From NCBI GenBank assembly GCA_023412855.1, contig JAEZRJ010000057.1, forward strand, positions 1 to 64,000: 64,000 nucleotides of DNA, given 5' to 3'. A program made the position numbers and the translations under genes. Below the pieces are notes generated by a model. The model saw nothing but the letters and a program-made list of their open reading frames with translations. It searched no databases and was not told where the DNA came from. Positions 8,820-16,759 of the stretch are shown here, in pieces. How positions within the stretch are numbered: the stretch's first letter is position 1; the number at the start of each line of letters is the position of its first letter. The stretch is from Bacillota bacterium. Lineage in GTDB: Bacteria; Bacillota; Clostridia; Lachnospirales; Lachnospiraceae.

Positions 8820-10163
8820 TTATTCTTCTGAAATAGCTTGATTCATCATCTCTGCAACTTTGGTACATGCATTTGCCGTATCTTCTTTTCCTGCATAAGC
8901 GTCTTTTAATAATTCATATGCTTTATCTTCCCAAATGCTCGTCTGGTTGGAGTAAGGGCGAATCTGCGCATAGTCAACCATATCAATATAACATTTTGCA
9001 TTAAACATGGGATATGCACCGGTAAACATATCTGCGGTTCCGTTATACGCTGAGATGGCAACTCCAAGTTCTGCCTGGCGCTCTTGCCCTTCCTTGCTGC
9101 TTAAATATTCAACCCACTTCCATGCCTGATCCGGATGTTCACAAGTTGCAGCGATTGCATTTCCAAGTCCATTGAAAATTGATGCTTTTCCTCCATCATT
9201 TGACATTGGCAGCACTGCACAGTCAAAATTCTCCTGCATAAAATCAGACGCCGCAAATCCGGAAAGATTCCATGAACCGAACAATCCCATTGCACATAGT
9301 CCGTTTTGAATTGCTTCCGCACGTGCCTGATCGTCATAAATCTCAGGAGACAGACCCTCTTTTACAAAGCTAAAATATTCTTCAATGCCTGCAATTGTGG
9401 CCTCTTCATCGTATCCTGATTTCTTGTCTTTCGTAATTATTTCCCCGCCATTTTGATATACAAAATTATAATAACCTTCCTGATTATGCAGACCGGCGCA
9501 GAAACCGTATTGACTTCCATCCTCTTTTGTCAACTTCTTTGCGGCTTCTTTCAAATCATCCCATGTCCATGTATCATCAGGATAGCTGATACCCGCCTCG
9601 TCAAACAGCGTCTTATTGTACCACAGCGCAATGGTATCGTAGTCTTTCGGAATTGCATACTGTTTGCCATTGATATTATAAATTCCATTTAATCCTTCAG
9701 GATAATTGGCAAGATCAACCTTATCGCTGCTTGCAATATAATCGCTTAAATCAAGTAACTGGTCGTTTGCACCATAATAATAAATATTGTTGGAATGCAT
9801 CCAAAAAGTATCCGGCAGCGAGCCTCCTGTTCCGGCAGCCTCTAAGGCTGTCCAATAGTCACTCCAGCCACTTACCTGAATATCAATTTTTATATCAGGA
9901 TTTTCGGCTTCAAATTCATCTGCCATAGTGCGGATTAAATTGGCCTGATTAGAATCCCAGCATGCGTAGGATATTGTTACTGCATCTCCAGACGGCGTTT
10001 CCTTCGTCTGATTTTCGTTCTTAGCTTCTTCTGCGGTTTCTGTTTTCGCTTTTACATCCTGCTCATTAGCTGTCGCGGCACTATTTGTAGTATTTCCGCA
10101 TCCTGCCAAGGTTGCCATAAGCATAGTTGTGCAAAGCAATGTACTGATAATTCTTCTCATCAT
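8820..10163 (-). CDS. Sugar ABC transporter substrate-binding lipoprotein (CUT1)
   Basis: 447 residues. A lipoprotein signal peptide ends in TLAGCGN with Cys22 as the lipidated residue, followed by a Thr/Glu/Lys-rich linker. The mature part is a family 1 solute-binding protein (VTISYACWDSNQANLIRTMA, then WTWDDLKEAAKKLT and FGSWNLSGF). GGGAGG lies seven bases before the ATG. It is the first gene of the alpha-galactoside operon and divergent from an AraC regulator. By context it delivers raffinose-family oligosaccharides to the two permeases; that specificity is inferred from the linked GH36 enzyme. Confidence 0.95.
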   Translation of the reverse strand: MMRRIISTLLCTTMLMATLAGCGNTTNSAATANEQDVKAKTETAEEAKNENQTKETPSGDAVTISYACWDSNQANLIRTMADEFEAENPDIKIDIQVSGWSDYWTALEAAGTGGSLPDTFWMHSNNIYYYGANDQLLDLSDYIASSDKVDLANYPEGLNGIYNINGKQYAIPKDYDTIALWYNKTLFDEAGISYPDDTWTWDDLKEAAKKLTKEDGSQYGFCAGLHNQEGYYNFVYQNGGEIITKDKKSGYDEEATIAGIEEYFSFVKEGLSPEIYDDQARAEAIQNGLCAMGLFGSWNLSGFAASDFMQENFDCAVLPMSNDGGKASIFNGLGNAIAATCEHPDQAWKWVEYLSSKEGQERQAELGVAISAYNGTADMFTGAYPMFNAKCYIDMVDYAQIRPYSNQTSIWEDKAYELLKDAYAGKEDTANACTKVAEMMNQAISEE

Positions 10164-10210
10164 TTCTTTTCCTCCCGATTAAAAATGGTTGCTTTTGATA
10201 TTGTTATTTA

Positions 10211-10275
10211 ATCATATATTCCTTCCTCCATAAATGTCATGTTATGACTTCTATATGTCATTTTGTGACTTTTAC
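10211..10275 (-). promoter_or_regulatory. Alpha-galactoside operon promoter with tandem AraC-type operator
   Basis: Two direct repeats start at 10234 and 10255, exactly 21 bases (two helical turns) apart, each of the form ATGTCATNTTRTGACTT. Each also has an internal GTCAT/RTGAC dyad. On the minus strand a -10 TATGAT (10211-10216) lies 18 bases from ATGACA (10235-10240), which overlaps the promoter-proximal repeat. This is the classic layout for an AraC-family activator touching RNA polymerase, here most likely the divergently encoded regulator. Confidence 0.7.
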
Positions 10276-10288
10276 ATTAATTATTCCA

Positions 10289-10317
10289 TTTACTAATTCA
10301 GCTTATTAGATTACAAT
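10289..10317 (+). promoter_or_regulatory. Promoter of the divergent AraC regulator gene
   Basis: A -35 TTTACT (10289-10294) and -10 TACAAT (10312-10317) are separated by 17 bases, about 50 bases before the regulator start. The AraC-type repeats lie just upstream, so the regulator may also control its own gene. Confidence 0.55.
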
Positions 10318-10369
10318 AAAAGTATATTATCAGCATTTTTACTCGGTTTCTATGAATAAGGAGAAACAA

Positions 10370-11203
10370 ATGAACGAAATAAGAACTTATGATGAATGTT
10401 ACTTTTTAAATTATAACCAATGTAATGATCTGCAACTATATGAGATAGGAAAACAAAAATGTCCTCCTTCCTATTCTTTCGGCCCCGTTATGCGCGGGCA
10501 CTATATTTTTCATTATATTCTGAAAGGAAAAGGCGCTTTATTTTTAAATAATAAGCAATACACCCTATCTGCTCATCAAGGCTTTGTTATTCTGCCAAAT
10601 GCTCTTGCCTACTATGAAGCAGATGAAACAGAGCCTTGGGATTATGTCTGGGTGCATCTGGACGGCCCTAAGACCGTAGAATTCTTTCAGCAATCGGGTA
10701 TGTCCATTGAGCATCCGTTGTTTCTTCCCATAAGATCTTCCGGCAGAATAGCTTCTATCATGCAGGAACTTTTGGAAAACAATAATCGAGAGTTATATTG
10801 TATAGGGAAGATTTATGAATTATTTGATAATATTATCCACTATTCTACGAATACCATACATACGGAACATAATGTGAAACTGGGCTATATAAAGAAGATA
10901 ATTAATTTTATTGATATAAAATACAGCGAACCGATACATATGGATGATATCGCTCATGCCTGCGGGCTTGACCGAAGCTATATGACAAGGCTTTTTAAGG
11001 AAGCTACCGGAAGAACTCCTCAGGATTATCTTATGTCATACCGCATGAAATCAGCTTGTATGATGCTCGAAAAAGAAAATATATCCATTCAGAACATTGC
11101 TTACTCTGTGGGCTATAGCGATTACTCTACTTTCTCAAAAGCTTTTAAGCGCTATATGGAAGTATCTCCTAATGAATATCGTATGAAGTATCAGGAGAAA
11201 TAA
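10370..11203 (+). CDS. AraC-family transcriptional regulator of the alpha-galactoside operon
   Basis: About 277 residues. An N-terminal cupin sugar-binding domain (about 25-150, with FHYILKGKGALFLNN) is joined to two C-terminal helix-turn-helix motifs: MDDIAHACGLDRSYMTRLFK and IQNIAYSVGYSDYSTFSKAFK, the latter with the AraC signature ending in PNEYR. An ATG at 10352 has no ribosome site; the ATG at 10370 has AAGGAG six bases upstream. It is transcribed away from the binding-protein operon, and the shared intergenic region holds 21-base-spaced direct repeats. The likely role is activation of alpha-galactoside uptake and hydrolysis on binding the sugar, as for MsmR/RafR-type proteins. Confidence 0.92.
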   Translation: MNEIRTYDECYFLNYNQCNDLQLYEIGKQKCPPSYSFGPVMRGHYIFHYILKGKGALFLNNKQYTLSAHQGFVILPNALAYYEADETEPWDYVWVHLDGPKTVEFFQQSGMSIEHPLFLPIRSSGRIASIMQELLENNNRELYCIGKIYELFDNIIHYSTNTIHTEHNVKLGYIKKIINFIDIKYSEPIHMDDIAHACGLDRSYMTRLFKEATGRTPQDYLMSYRMKSACMMLEKENISIQNIAYSVGYSDYSTFSKAFKRYMEVSPNEYRMKYQEK

Positions 11204-11263
11204 ATAATCTGCAATGGAACAATATTTAAAAGCAGGAAGATTGCATATAGAAAGTATTTTTTA

Positions 11264-11311
11264 AAAAAAAGATCCTCCAATCGCATTACTGCTACTGGAA
11301 GACCTTTTTTT
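11264..11311 (+). terminator. Terminator after the AraC gene
   Basis: An A-run and GATCCTCCA arm pair with TGGAAGACC (two mismatches) followed by seven T residues. It ends the AraC transcript. The A-run also gives it some terminator character on the opposite strand, towards which the AgrD-like gene reads. A weaker hairpin (TGGAACCC/AGGCTCCA) lies at about 11333-11358. Confidence 0.65.
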
Positions 11312-11403
11312 AAAAGGCTTTATTACGAAAATGGAACCCGCTATTCGCAGGCTCCATCTATCTTAACCCCTTTACATGAAAAAGACACTTGCCTATAAAA
11401 TTA

Positions 11404-11565
11404 CTATACTTCTAAATCCTTGTTTATAAACTCTTTTCTAACACTTTCCGGCATTTCTACTTCGTGTACTAGAACCGGTAAACATTTTCCAACTGTATTT
11501 TTTACCGTATTGCATGCTAGGTTAACAACTTTTGATGCTATCTTTTTTTCTACACTTTCCTTCAT
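11404..11565 (-). CDS. agrD: AgrD-like cyclic-lactone autoinducer propeptide
   Basis: 53 codons from the ATG at 11565, which has AAAGGGG eight bases upstream. A longer in-frame ATG at 11607 would lie at about +3 of the predicted transcript and is not usable. The peptide has a Lys/Val-rich amphipathic N-terminal helix (about 3-26), a core GKCLPVLV with Cys28, and an acidic C-terminal part HEVEMPESVRKEF. This matches the AgrD plan; in S. aureus AgrD the residues after the ring are DEVEVPKEL. The predicted thiolactone is Cys28 to about Val33. The AgrC-like kinase and AgrA-like regulator lie 2.6 kb away. No AgrB peptidase is in the window. Assignment rests on motif, length and neighbourhood. Confidence 0.8.
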   Translation of the reverse strand: MKESVEKKIASKVVNLACNTVKNTVGKCLPVLVHEVEMPESVRKEFINKDLEV

Positions 11566-11616
11566 ACTCATAGCCCCTTTCTCACACAATGAAGAATATA
11601 TTAACAACTATTGTTT

Positions 11617-11683
11617 ATTATAATGAATTTTTACTTTTTTAGTTCATTTTCGCTACAAACGTTTGATTTTTTGCACTTTACGT
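11617..11683 (-). promoter_or_regulatory. Promoter of the AgrD-like gene with LytTR-type direct repeats
   Basis: On the minus strand, ACGTAAAGT (11675-11683) and ACGTTTGTA (11654-11662) form nine-base repeats with a 12-base spacer. Exactly 31 bases downstream is a perfect -10 TATAAT (11617-11622), with no good -35, as expected for an activator-dependent promoter. The same geometry occurs at 13985-14051. The rest of the gap (11566-11948) is AT-rich; I see no convincing gene in it. Confidence 0.72.
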
Positions 11684-11948
11684 TAAAAATATTCTTTTTT
11701 TTACATATTTTACTCCGCGAGGTATGCAATTGTACTAATATTTTATCGCAAATTTTCCATATTTTTTCCGTTAATCCACAAGCAATATACCTCGTATGTC
11801 TTCCGGTCAAGGCAAATATCTACGCAAGTTACTGCTGGCAAATAATTCATACCATTCTTTAACCAATTGCGGTAAAACAAACATCGATGATTTTCTTGCA
11901 TATAACTTGCCGGATATAATTTACCAGAACCAATAGCCCCGTTTATTA

Positions 11949-12989
11949 TCAGATTTTGACATCTAATATATTTTGTATTCCTCCTTTTATCCATGCCGTC
12001 TGATTTATCCCAAATCCGTTTTCCTGTCCGATGTCATACAGCCCATTACTGTCAAACCCGGCGGCAATCGTTAAGTCATCCGCTTTATTCCATCCATTTT
12101 GAGCAAAACTTAAAAACCTTTTTATATAAAGATCTATCCCTTCTATATGCTTGGCATTCTTTTTATACAACTCTAAAAGATCAGTTCCGTCTGCTGCTAC
12201 GAAGGTACCATTTTGATACTTACTCTCTCGAATGTCATAACCAGTAGTTTGATAAAACTCATGCCAGAGTGAATATTGTTCTGCTTTTCTCCGGCTTCCC
12301 TGAAAATTTACAATCTCATTATCCCTGTCATGCATGCATATCCATAAATGGTCCCAAAGATTCTTCGCATTATCTCCTTCATTCAATATCTGTTCCATAG
12401 CAGATAAAACATCCGTACTTGTATTGCCTGTCACTGTTAGCTTATAGCTATATGGGTCTATTTGGAACTTTAGACTCATCTGATTTGTAACCTGAATCCC
12501 ATTCTTTCCAAGCAGGCTATATATTTGCTGATTTACCACACTTCTGGCATACTGTTTTTCTCTGTCTGTATTTAAGTGAAATCCGGTGTTCTTCCCACCC
12601 GTATAAATGCCTTCATAATTTCTCAGGGAATAGTCATAGCTGGCATAACCACACATAGTCTTGCCGCCTGTTTCTATCATTGTTTTTTCGGTACGGGCAG
12701 CAAAAATACGTTGTTCCTCTGTCATGTATCCACAAAAATATCTGGATGATTTGTCATAATACTTTTCGGTGATGTATGCCAGAGGATCGGAATGCTTTAG
12801 ATTCTCTTGGTAAACCTTTTCATAATGTTCGCGCGTAACCTGAATTCCAATACGCATCTCTTCCGTCATTCCTGTATACTGATAGCCTACAGAAGTATCA
12901 GCAGAGGAATTCTTTGGCAATAAATTACTATCTCTATACTCTGATATTTTACTATAATAATCAGTGTTTAATGTATTCTGTATTCCCAT
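11949..12989 (-). CDS. Uncharacterised protein, possibly DUF4885-like, in the agr-controlled operon
   Basis: 346 residues with no signal peptide or membrane helix. I do not recognise a catalytic motif. Tyr-rich N-terminal sequence (TDYYSKISEYRDSN) and a helical C-terminal half (GIDLYIKRFLSFAQNGWNKA) recall DUF4885-type proteins of Firmicutes; this is recalled by eye and uncertain. AAGGAG is seven bases before the ATG. It starts ten bases after the secreted-protein gene, so both are co-transcribed from the LytTR-type promoter at about 13985. A role in the quorum-controlled output of the locus is inferred only from this arrangement. Confidence 0.75.
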   Translation of the reverse strand: MGIQNTLNTDYYSKISEYRDSNLLPKNSSADTSVGYQYTGMTEEMRIGIQVTREHYEKVYQENLKHSDPLAYITEKYYDKSSRYFCGYMTEEQRIFAARTEKTMIETGGKTMCGYASYDYSLRNYEGIYTGGKNTGFHLNTDREKQYARSVVNQQIYSLLGKNGIQVTNQMSLKFQIDPYSYKLTVTGNTSTDVLSAMEQILNEGDNAKNLWDHLWICMHDRDNEIVNFQGSRRKAEQYSLWHEFYQTTGYDIRESKYQNGTFVAADGTDLLELYKKNAKHIEGIDLYIKRFLSFAQNGWNKADDLTIAAGFDSNGLYDIGQENGFGINQTAWIKGGIQNILDVKI

Positions 12990-12999
12990 AAACCGCTCC

Positions 13000-13932
13000 T
13001 TAAAAACTTATTACTCTCTTATATCTCGTTTCACTTAAGTCATATTGGAACATAATTCTTAAGGAAACGCTTTTCATCGTCGACTTTGCTGTAGCCGGCG
13101 CGCTATAGCGGAAACTCCAAAGCTGTTTTACTGGTATATTATTATTTATATTTATGGCATATGAACCGCTCGTCGAACTACTGACAGTTGATGTATACCA
13201 TACATTATTGCTAGCCGGCATGATCATATGACGCACATTTCCCTGATTAGGAGACTGGGTTCCAGAAGATTCAATTCTGGTCACTATAGCTCCGTTTGGG
13301 AAACTACTATTATTCGTAAGGTTTACTGTGATAATAGATGAGTTACCACTGCCAGGATTTGATGCAGTCCCTGAAACAGAACACTTACCTATTGCCGTTT
13401 CTATTCTGTTATATGCTGACACGGAAAAATAAATATCTGTGTCTGCAGGAACACTGCCTCTATGTAAGACCAAATAATACGTTCTTGTTGATGTAGAATT
13501 ATTATCGCAATTTAAAAATATATCCGGTGTCGCAGTACCTATATCATAGACATTGCCCGGCGTATATTGCGGAGCTCCAGTCGTATTTCCAAGTCCATCC
13601 TGAATTTCATACCATTCGCCTTCATACTCATTAGAATATGAGGTTCTAATATATATATGTTCATTTGCATCCAAAGTAAACGCAAGCCAAGATTCTCTTT
13701 GACCTTTTTCCAAAATTACTGTGGCATAATTACTATTGATAGCTGACCAGCGACCATAATTATATGCAGATGTTCTTGAATCGTTTTTTGTTATAGTGTT
13801 TGCTGCATGAACTTTCATATCACCAATTCCTGTAATACAAAAACATAACGCAACTACCAGTACCATACTAATTATTTTTTTCATTCCAACATGTGCCAAA
13901 TCCGTAACTTTTGATACCATTATTTCTTCCAT
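13000..13932 (-). CDS. Secreted protein of unknown function, first gene of an agr-type regulated operon
   Basis: 310 residues. A 16-residue N-terminal extension precedes a signal sequence (MKKIISMVLVVALCFCITGI, cleavage probably after VHA), so the mature protein begins near ANTITKND. The mature part is rich in Ser, Thr, Asn and Tyr with alternating beta pattern; residues about 50-170 recall pre-peptidase C-terminal or lectin-like beta sandwiches. There is no catalytic motif I can name. GGGGG lies eight bases before the ATG at 13932, supporting the longer start. The promoter at 13985-14051 has the same repeats as the AgrD-like gene, so this is the likely exported product controlled by the quorum-sensing pair. 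Confidence 0.78.
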   Translation of the reverse strand: MEEIMVSKVTDLAHVGMKKIISMVLVVALCFCITGIGDMKVHAANTITKNDSRTSAYNYGRWSAINSNYATVILEKGQRESWLAFTLDANEHIYIRTSYSNEYEGEWYEIQDGLGNTTGAPQYTPGNVYDIGTATPDIFLNCDNNSTSTRTYYLVLHRGSVPADTDIYFSVSAYNRIETAIGKCSVSGTASNPGSGNSSIITVNLTNNSSFPNGAIVTRIESSGTQSPNQGNVRHMIMPASNNVWYTSTVSSSTSGSYAININNNIPVKQLWSFRYSAPATAKSTMKSVSLRIMFQYDLSETRYKRVISF

Positions 13933-13984
13933 GTTTATATCCCCCTTTTTATAATATAAAAAATATGTTAACTAACTATCGCTT

Positions 13985-14051
13985 ATTATAATTAACTTTT
14001 CCCTTTATGAGGTGATTTAGAAACGAATGTAGTATTTCTTGCATTTTACGT
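13985..14051 (-). promoter_or_regulatory. LytTR-type promoter of the secreted-protein operon
   Basis: On the minus strand ACGTAAAAT (14043-14051) and ACATTCGTT (14022-14030) are nine-base direct repeats with a 12-base spacer. The second repeat ends 31 bases before a perfect -10 TATAAT (13985-13990). Repeat spacing and distance to the -10 are identical to the promoter at 11617-11683, and flanking bases are also alike. The -35 position is poor in both, so both probably need the AgrA-like activator. Confidence 0.72.
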
Positions 14052-14088
14052 CAAAAATATCCATATTTTTCAAAATATCTTTACTCAA

Positions 14089-14117
14089 TTATGTGAAAAT
14101 GATATGATTGCTATAAT
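14089..14117 (+). promoter_or_regulatory. Probable promoter of the agrC-like gene
   Basis: A -10 TATAAT (14112-14117) lies 17 bases after a weak -35 TTATGT (14089-14094). An AGGGGAG ribosome site follows before the ATG at 14154. The region is divergent from the secreted-protein promoter. Confidence 0.45.
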
Positions 14118-14153
14118 GAAATCTATTATAATTATTTTTAGGGGAGACTTTAC

Positions 14154-15497
14154 ATGGATGATAACTTATCATTTATTTTAATTTCATTGGTTAATTCTTT
14201 GTTATTAATGATGGCAATGACCAATCTCCTTTTATTTCAACCTAGATTAATAAATAAAGTTTTTGTGTATTTTTATATCTTATTATGCCAACTCTTTTTT
14301 GCGCCGCAACTTGGGCAGTATATTATTATATTTACAATTGGAGGCGCGCTCTTAATTGTAGCAGCTTCAAGTAAGCACTATTTTATTAATTCTCTTTTTT
14401 CCTTGTTGGGATACCTGCTAGCAATATTTATTAACTATGTAATATTTACTTTTTTAAACCTAATAGGCATAACTGTTTCCGATATTGCCGCTAATAATTA
14501 TTACTACCTTTTCTTTACAATTATTTATACTGCTATAACATGTACTGTTTCGAAATTTATAGGGTATTACTTAAGGTTTCTATATGCACAACATAAGCTT
14601 ATATTTTCCAAAGAAGTATTAATACTCTTTATATCAGAGGTTGTAGTTTGTACATCAATTTTTTATTATAATATTATTCAAGGAGAACAAGAAGGCTATC
14701 CTGCAGAAGTTGTTTATTTTAATACAGTACTTTTCGGCACTTTTTTCATTATTACCTTCATCATCTTCTTTTTTAGCCTCCGCATTATGTACAAGAACCA
14801 AGAACTGGAATTTATCAAGCAACAGAAGCAATCACTGGAGGAATATGTAAAGAAAATCGAAGATTTATACCAAGACACCCGGATTTTCAGGCATGACTAC
14901 ATAAATATACTTTCCACAATGCAATATTATATTGATGACGATGACATCGATAATCTGAAGGTGTTTTTCAGAACGAAGATCCTTCCCAGCAGCGAAGCTC
15001 TTACAAACAAAGAGTCTATTATCGGCAAGCTCAGCAATATAAAGGTTTTGGAACTGAAAAGCATCTTATATGCCAAACTGATTTCCGCCATGAACCAGAA
15101 ACTGAACATTACATTGGAAATACAAGAGGAAATTAACTCCATATCCATGGATACGTTGGATTTATCTACTGTAATAGGTGCTTTCATGGATAATGCTATT
15201 GAGGCTGCAAAGGCATCCGAAGAGAAGAAACTGCTCATTCTCCTCATCTACAATGAAGAATCCGTAACCATTGTCATTTCCAATTCTGCCCCAGTGATTG
15301 ATATCAAGCTTGATGCTATTTATGATAAGGATGTCACATACAAAGAAGGGCATAGCGGGCTCGGCCTTTACAGCTCCAATAAAATTTTGGATAAGTACAG
15401 CAATGTCATCCACTCAACCAATTATAACTATAATATTTTTACGCAAACGCTGGAAATATGTACGCAGCACAATACTGAAGAGGTGCAATCGACTTGA
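14154..15497 (+). CDS. agrC: AgrC-like sensor histidine kinase (GHKL type)
   Basis: 447 residues. Six to seven transmembrane helices fill residues 1-210, the peptide-sensing module typical of AgrC. A coiled linker (212-240) leads to the phosphoacceptor motif DTRIFRHDYINIL with His247, then the ATP-binding domain with DNAIEAA (about 346-352) and the G-box GHSGLGL (about 399-405). It should bind a processed autoinducer at the membrane and phosphorylate the downstream regulator. Its TGA stop overlaps the TTG start of that regulator (TTGA), so the two are translationally coupled. The linked AgrD-like propeptide is the natural candidate for the ligand precursor. Confidence 0.9.
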   Translation: MDDNLSFILISLVNSLLLMMAMTNLLLFQPRLINKVFVYFYILLCQLFFAPQLGQYIIIFTIGGALLIVAASSKHYFINSLFSLLGYLLAIFINYVIFTFLNLIGITVSDIAANNYYYLFFTIIYTAITCTVSKFIGYYLRFLYAQHKLIFSKEVLILFISEVVVCTSIFYYNIIQGEQEGYPAEVVYFNTVLFGTFFIITFIIFFFSLRIMYKNQELEFIKQQKQSLEEYVKKIEDLYQDTRIFRHDYINILSTMQYYIDDDDIDNLKVFFRTKILPSSEALTNKESIIGKLSNIKVLELKSILYAKLISAMNQKLNITLEIQEEINSISMDTLDLSTVIGAFMDNAIEAAKASEEKKLLILLIYNEESVTIVISNSAPVIDIKLDAIYDKDVTYKEGHSGLGLYSSNKILDKYSNVIHSTNYNYNIFTQTLEICTQHNTEEVQST

Positions 15498-16255
15498 TTC
15501 CTATTTACTTATGTGAAGATGATAAATTCCAATTAGAGTTTTGGAAAAAAATAATAAATAATGCCATACTTATTAACGAGTGGGATATGAAAATAAAGGC
15601 AGCTACCGATGCGCCCTCCGATTTAATAAGCTTGCTAAATAAGAGAAAACCGGAAAATGCCGTTTATTTTCTGGATATCGATTTAAAGAGCAGGATGAAT
15701 GGGATTCAGTTGGCTGCTGAAATTAGAAAATATGACCCGAGAGCCTTTATCATCTTTATTACCACACATGAGGAGATGGCTCTCAATACCTTTCAATACA
15801 AGGTCGAGCCGCTGGGATATATTATAAAAGAAGCCCCTGATTTCAAAGACCAAATCAAGGACTGCCTTCAGAATGTTTGTGAAAAATATCTTGTGCCCAA
15901 CAATCCCGTAACGGATGTGTTGACCATCCGCATGGAAAGTAAGCTGTTAATCATTCCATATGATGAGATTTATTATATCGAGCCTTCCACCCAGTCACAC
16001 CGGGTACGGCTTCATAAGCACCATGAGATATTGGAATTCTCATCCTCTCTGACCGAGATTAAATCCAAGCTGGATAAACGGTTTATGATGTGTCACAAAT
16101 CATTTATCGTAAACTGCAACCATATTGCCAGAGTAGATAAGAAAACATATACCGTTCACTTTAGGAACGATCATACATGCCCTTGCTCCGTCCGTTTGTG
16201 CAATCAATTGTGCGGCAAACTCGACGAGCTGACGAAGTTCAGCTCTTTTTTATGA
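15494..16255 (+). CDS. agrA: AgrA-like LytTR response regulator
   Basis: 253 residues beginning at a TTG that overlaps the kinase stop. The receiver domain has the acidic pair CEDD and the phosphoacceptor Asp61 in VYFLDIDL; the segment NGIQLAAEIRKYDP followed by FITTHEE and YKVEPLGYIIKE is very close to S. aureus AgrA. The C-terminal LytTR DNA-binding domain (about 143-250) includes YYIEPSTQSHRV and RFMMCHKSFIVN. LytTR proteins bind nine-base direct repeats spaced by 12 bases, which is what the two minus-strand promoters in this island show. The last 17 bases overlap the 3' end of the convergent zinc-ribbon gene. Confidence 0.93.
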   Translation: MIPIYLCEDDKFQLEFWKKIINNAILINEWDMKIKAATDAPSDLISLLNKRKPENAVYFLDIDLKSRMNGIQLAAEIRKYDPRAFIIFITTHEEMALNTFQYKVEPLGYIIKEAPDFKDQIKDCLQNVCEKYLVPNNPVTDVLTIRMESKLLIIPYDEIYYIEPSTQSHRVRLHKHHEILEFSSSLTEIKSKLDKRFMMCHKSFIVNCNHIARVDKKTYTVHFRNDHTCPCSVRLCNQLCGKLDELTKFSSFL

Positions 16256-16643
16256 ATTCCATACCGCACTTGGGGCAGCGAATCGCGATTTTCCCTTTGC
16301 CCTTGGGCACTCTGATCTTCTGCTTGCAACCGGGACATTTATAAATATGATGCGTCTTTCTCTGACTCATCACATTTTTTTGTTTCGTAAAAAATCTGCG
16401 AATTCCCATCGTATATTTTAAAAATGCCTGATTTTCCGCATAGCGTCGCGTATAGTTTCTGGAAAGCATACGGAAATAAGAGTAGATCAGCGCTGCTAAC
16501 GCTATTCCATATAGAACATTCCATCTCGTAAATAGCGACACAATCATTGCCACCAAGGCTCCTGTAAGTAAAAATCTGTTCAGGGAATCCGCACCATAGG
16601 AACCGTATCTACCCTGCATAAAGCGCATGAACTTTTCTCTCAC
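16239..16643 (-). CDS. Small membrane protein with C-terminal zinc ribbon
   Basis: 134 residues. Two short hydrophobic helices near residues 25-62 are followed by a basic linker and a four-cysteine zinc ribbon, YKCPGCKQKIRVP followed by IRCPKCGMEF. The likely start is GTG at 16643 with GGAG eight bases upstream. The function is unknown; proteins of this shape are frequent in Clostridia. The stop lies inside the 3' end of the agrA-like gene on the other strand, a 17-base tail-to-tail overlap, so the two transcripts could form antisense pairs. Confidence 0.8.
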   Translation of the reverse strand: MREKFMRFMQGRYGSYGADSLNRFLLTGALVAMIVSLFTRWNVLYGIALAALIYSYFRMLSRNYTRRYAENQAFLKYTMGIRRFFTKQKNVMSQRKTHHIYKCPGCKQKIRVPKGKGKIAIRCPKCGMEFIKKS

Positions 16644-16759
16644 GATCGTTGCTCCAATCCATAATTTGCCGTTTTTTAATAACCTTGATATTTATTCTAA
16701 AGATTATGCGCTAAAATGCAATAAAACGATTCACAAATTTTCATTAAAAAAAGCTAAAC

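Noticed and set aside
11566..11607. Longer start for the AgrD-like peptide (ATG at 11607)
   Set aside because: The predicted transcription start lies at about 11609, leaving no leader, and the ribosome site fits only the ATG at 11565.
11743..11994. 83-codon minus-strand frame downstream of the DUF4885-like gene
   Set aside because: It overlaps the 3' end of that gene, has no ribosome site before its start and resembles no family; it looks like chance open frame in AT-rich DNA.
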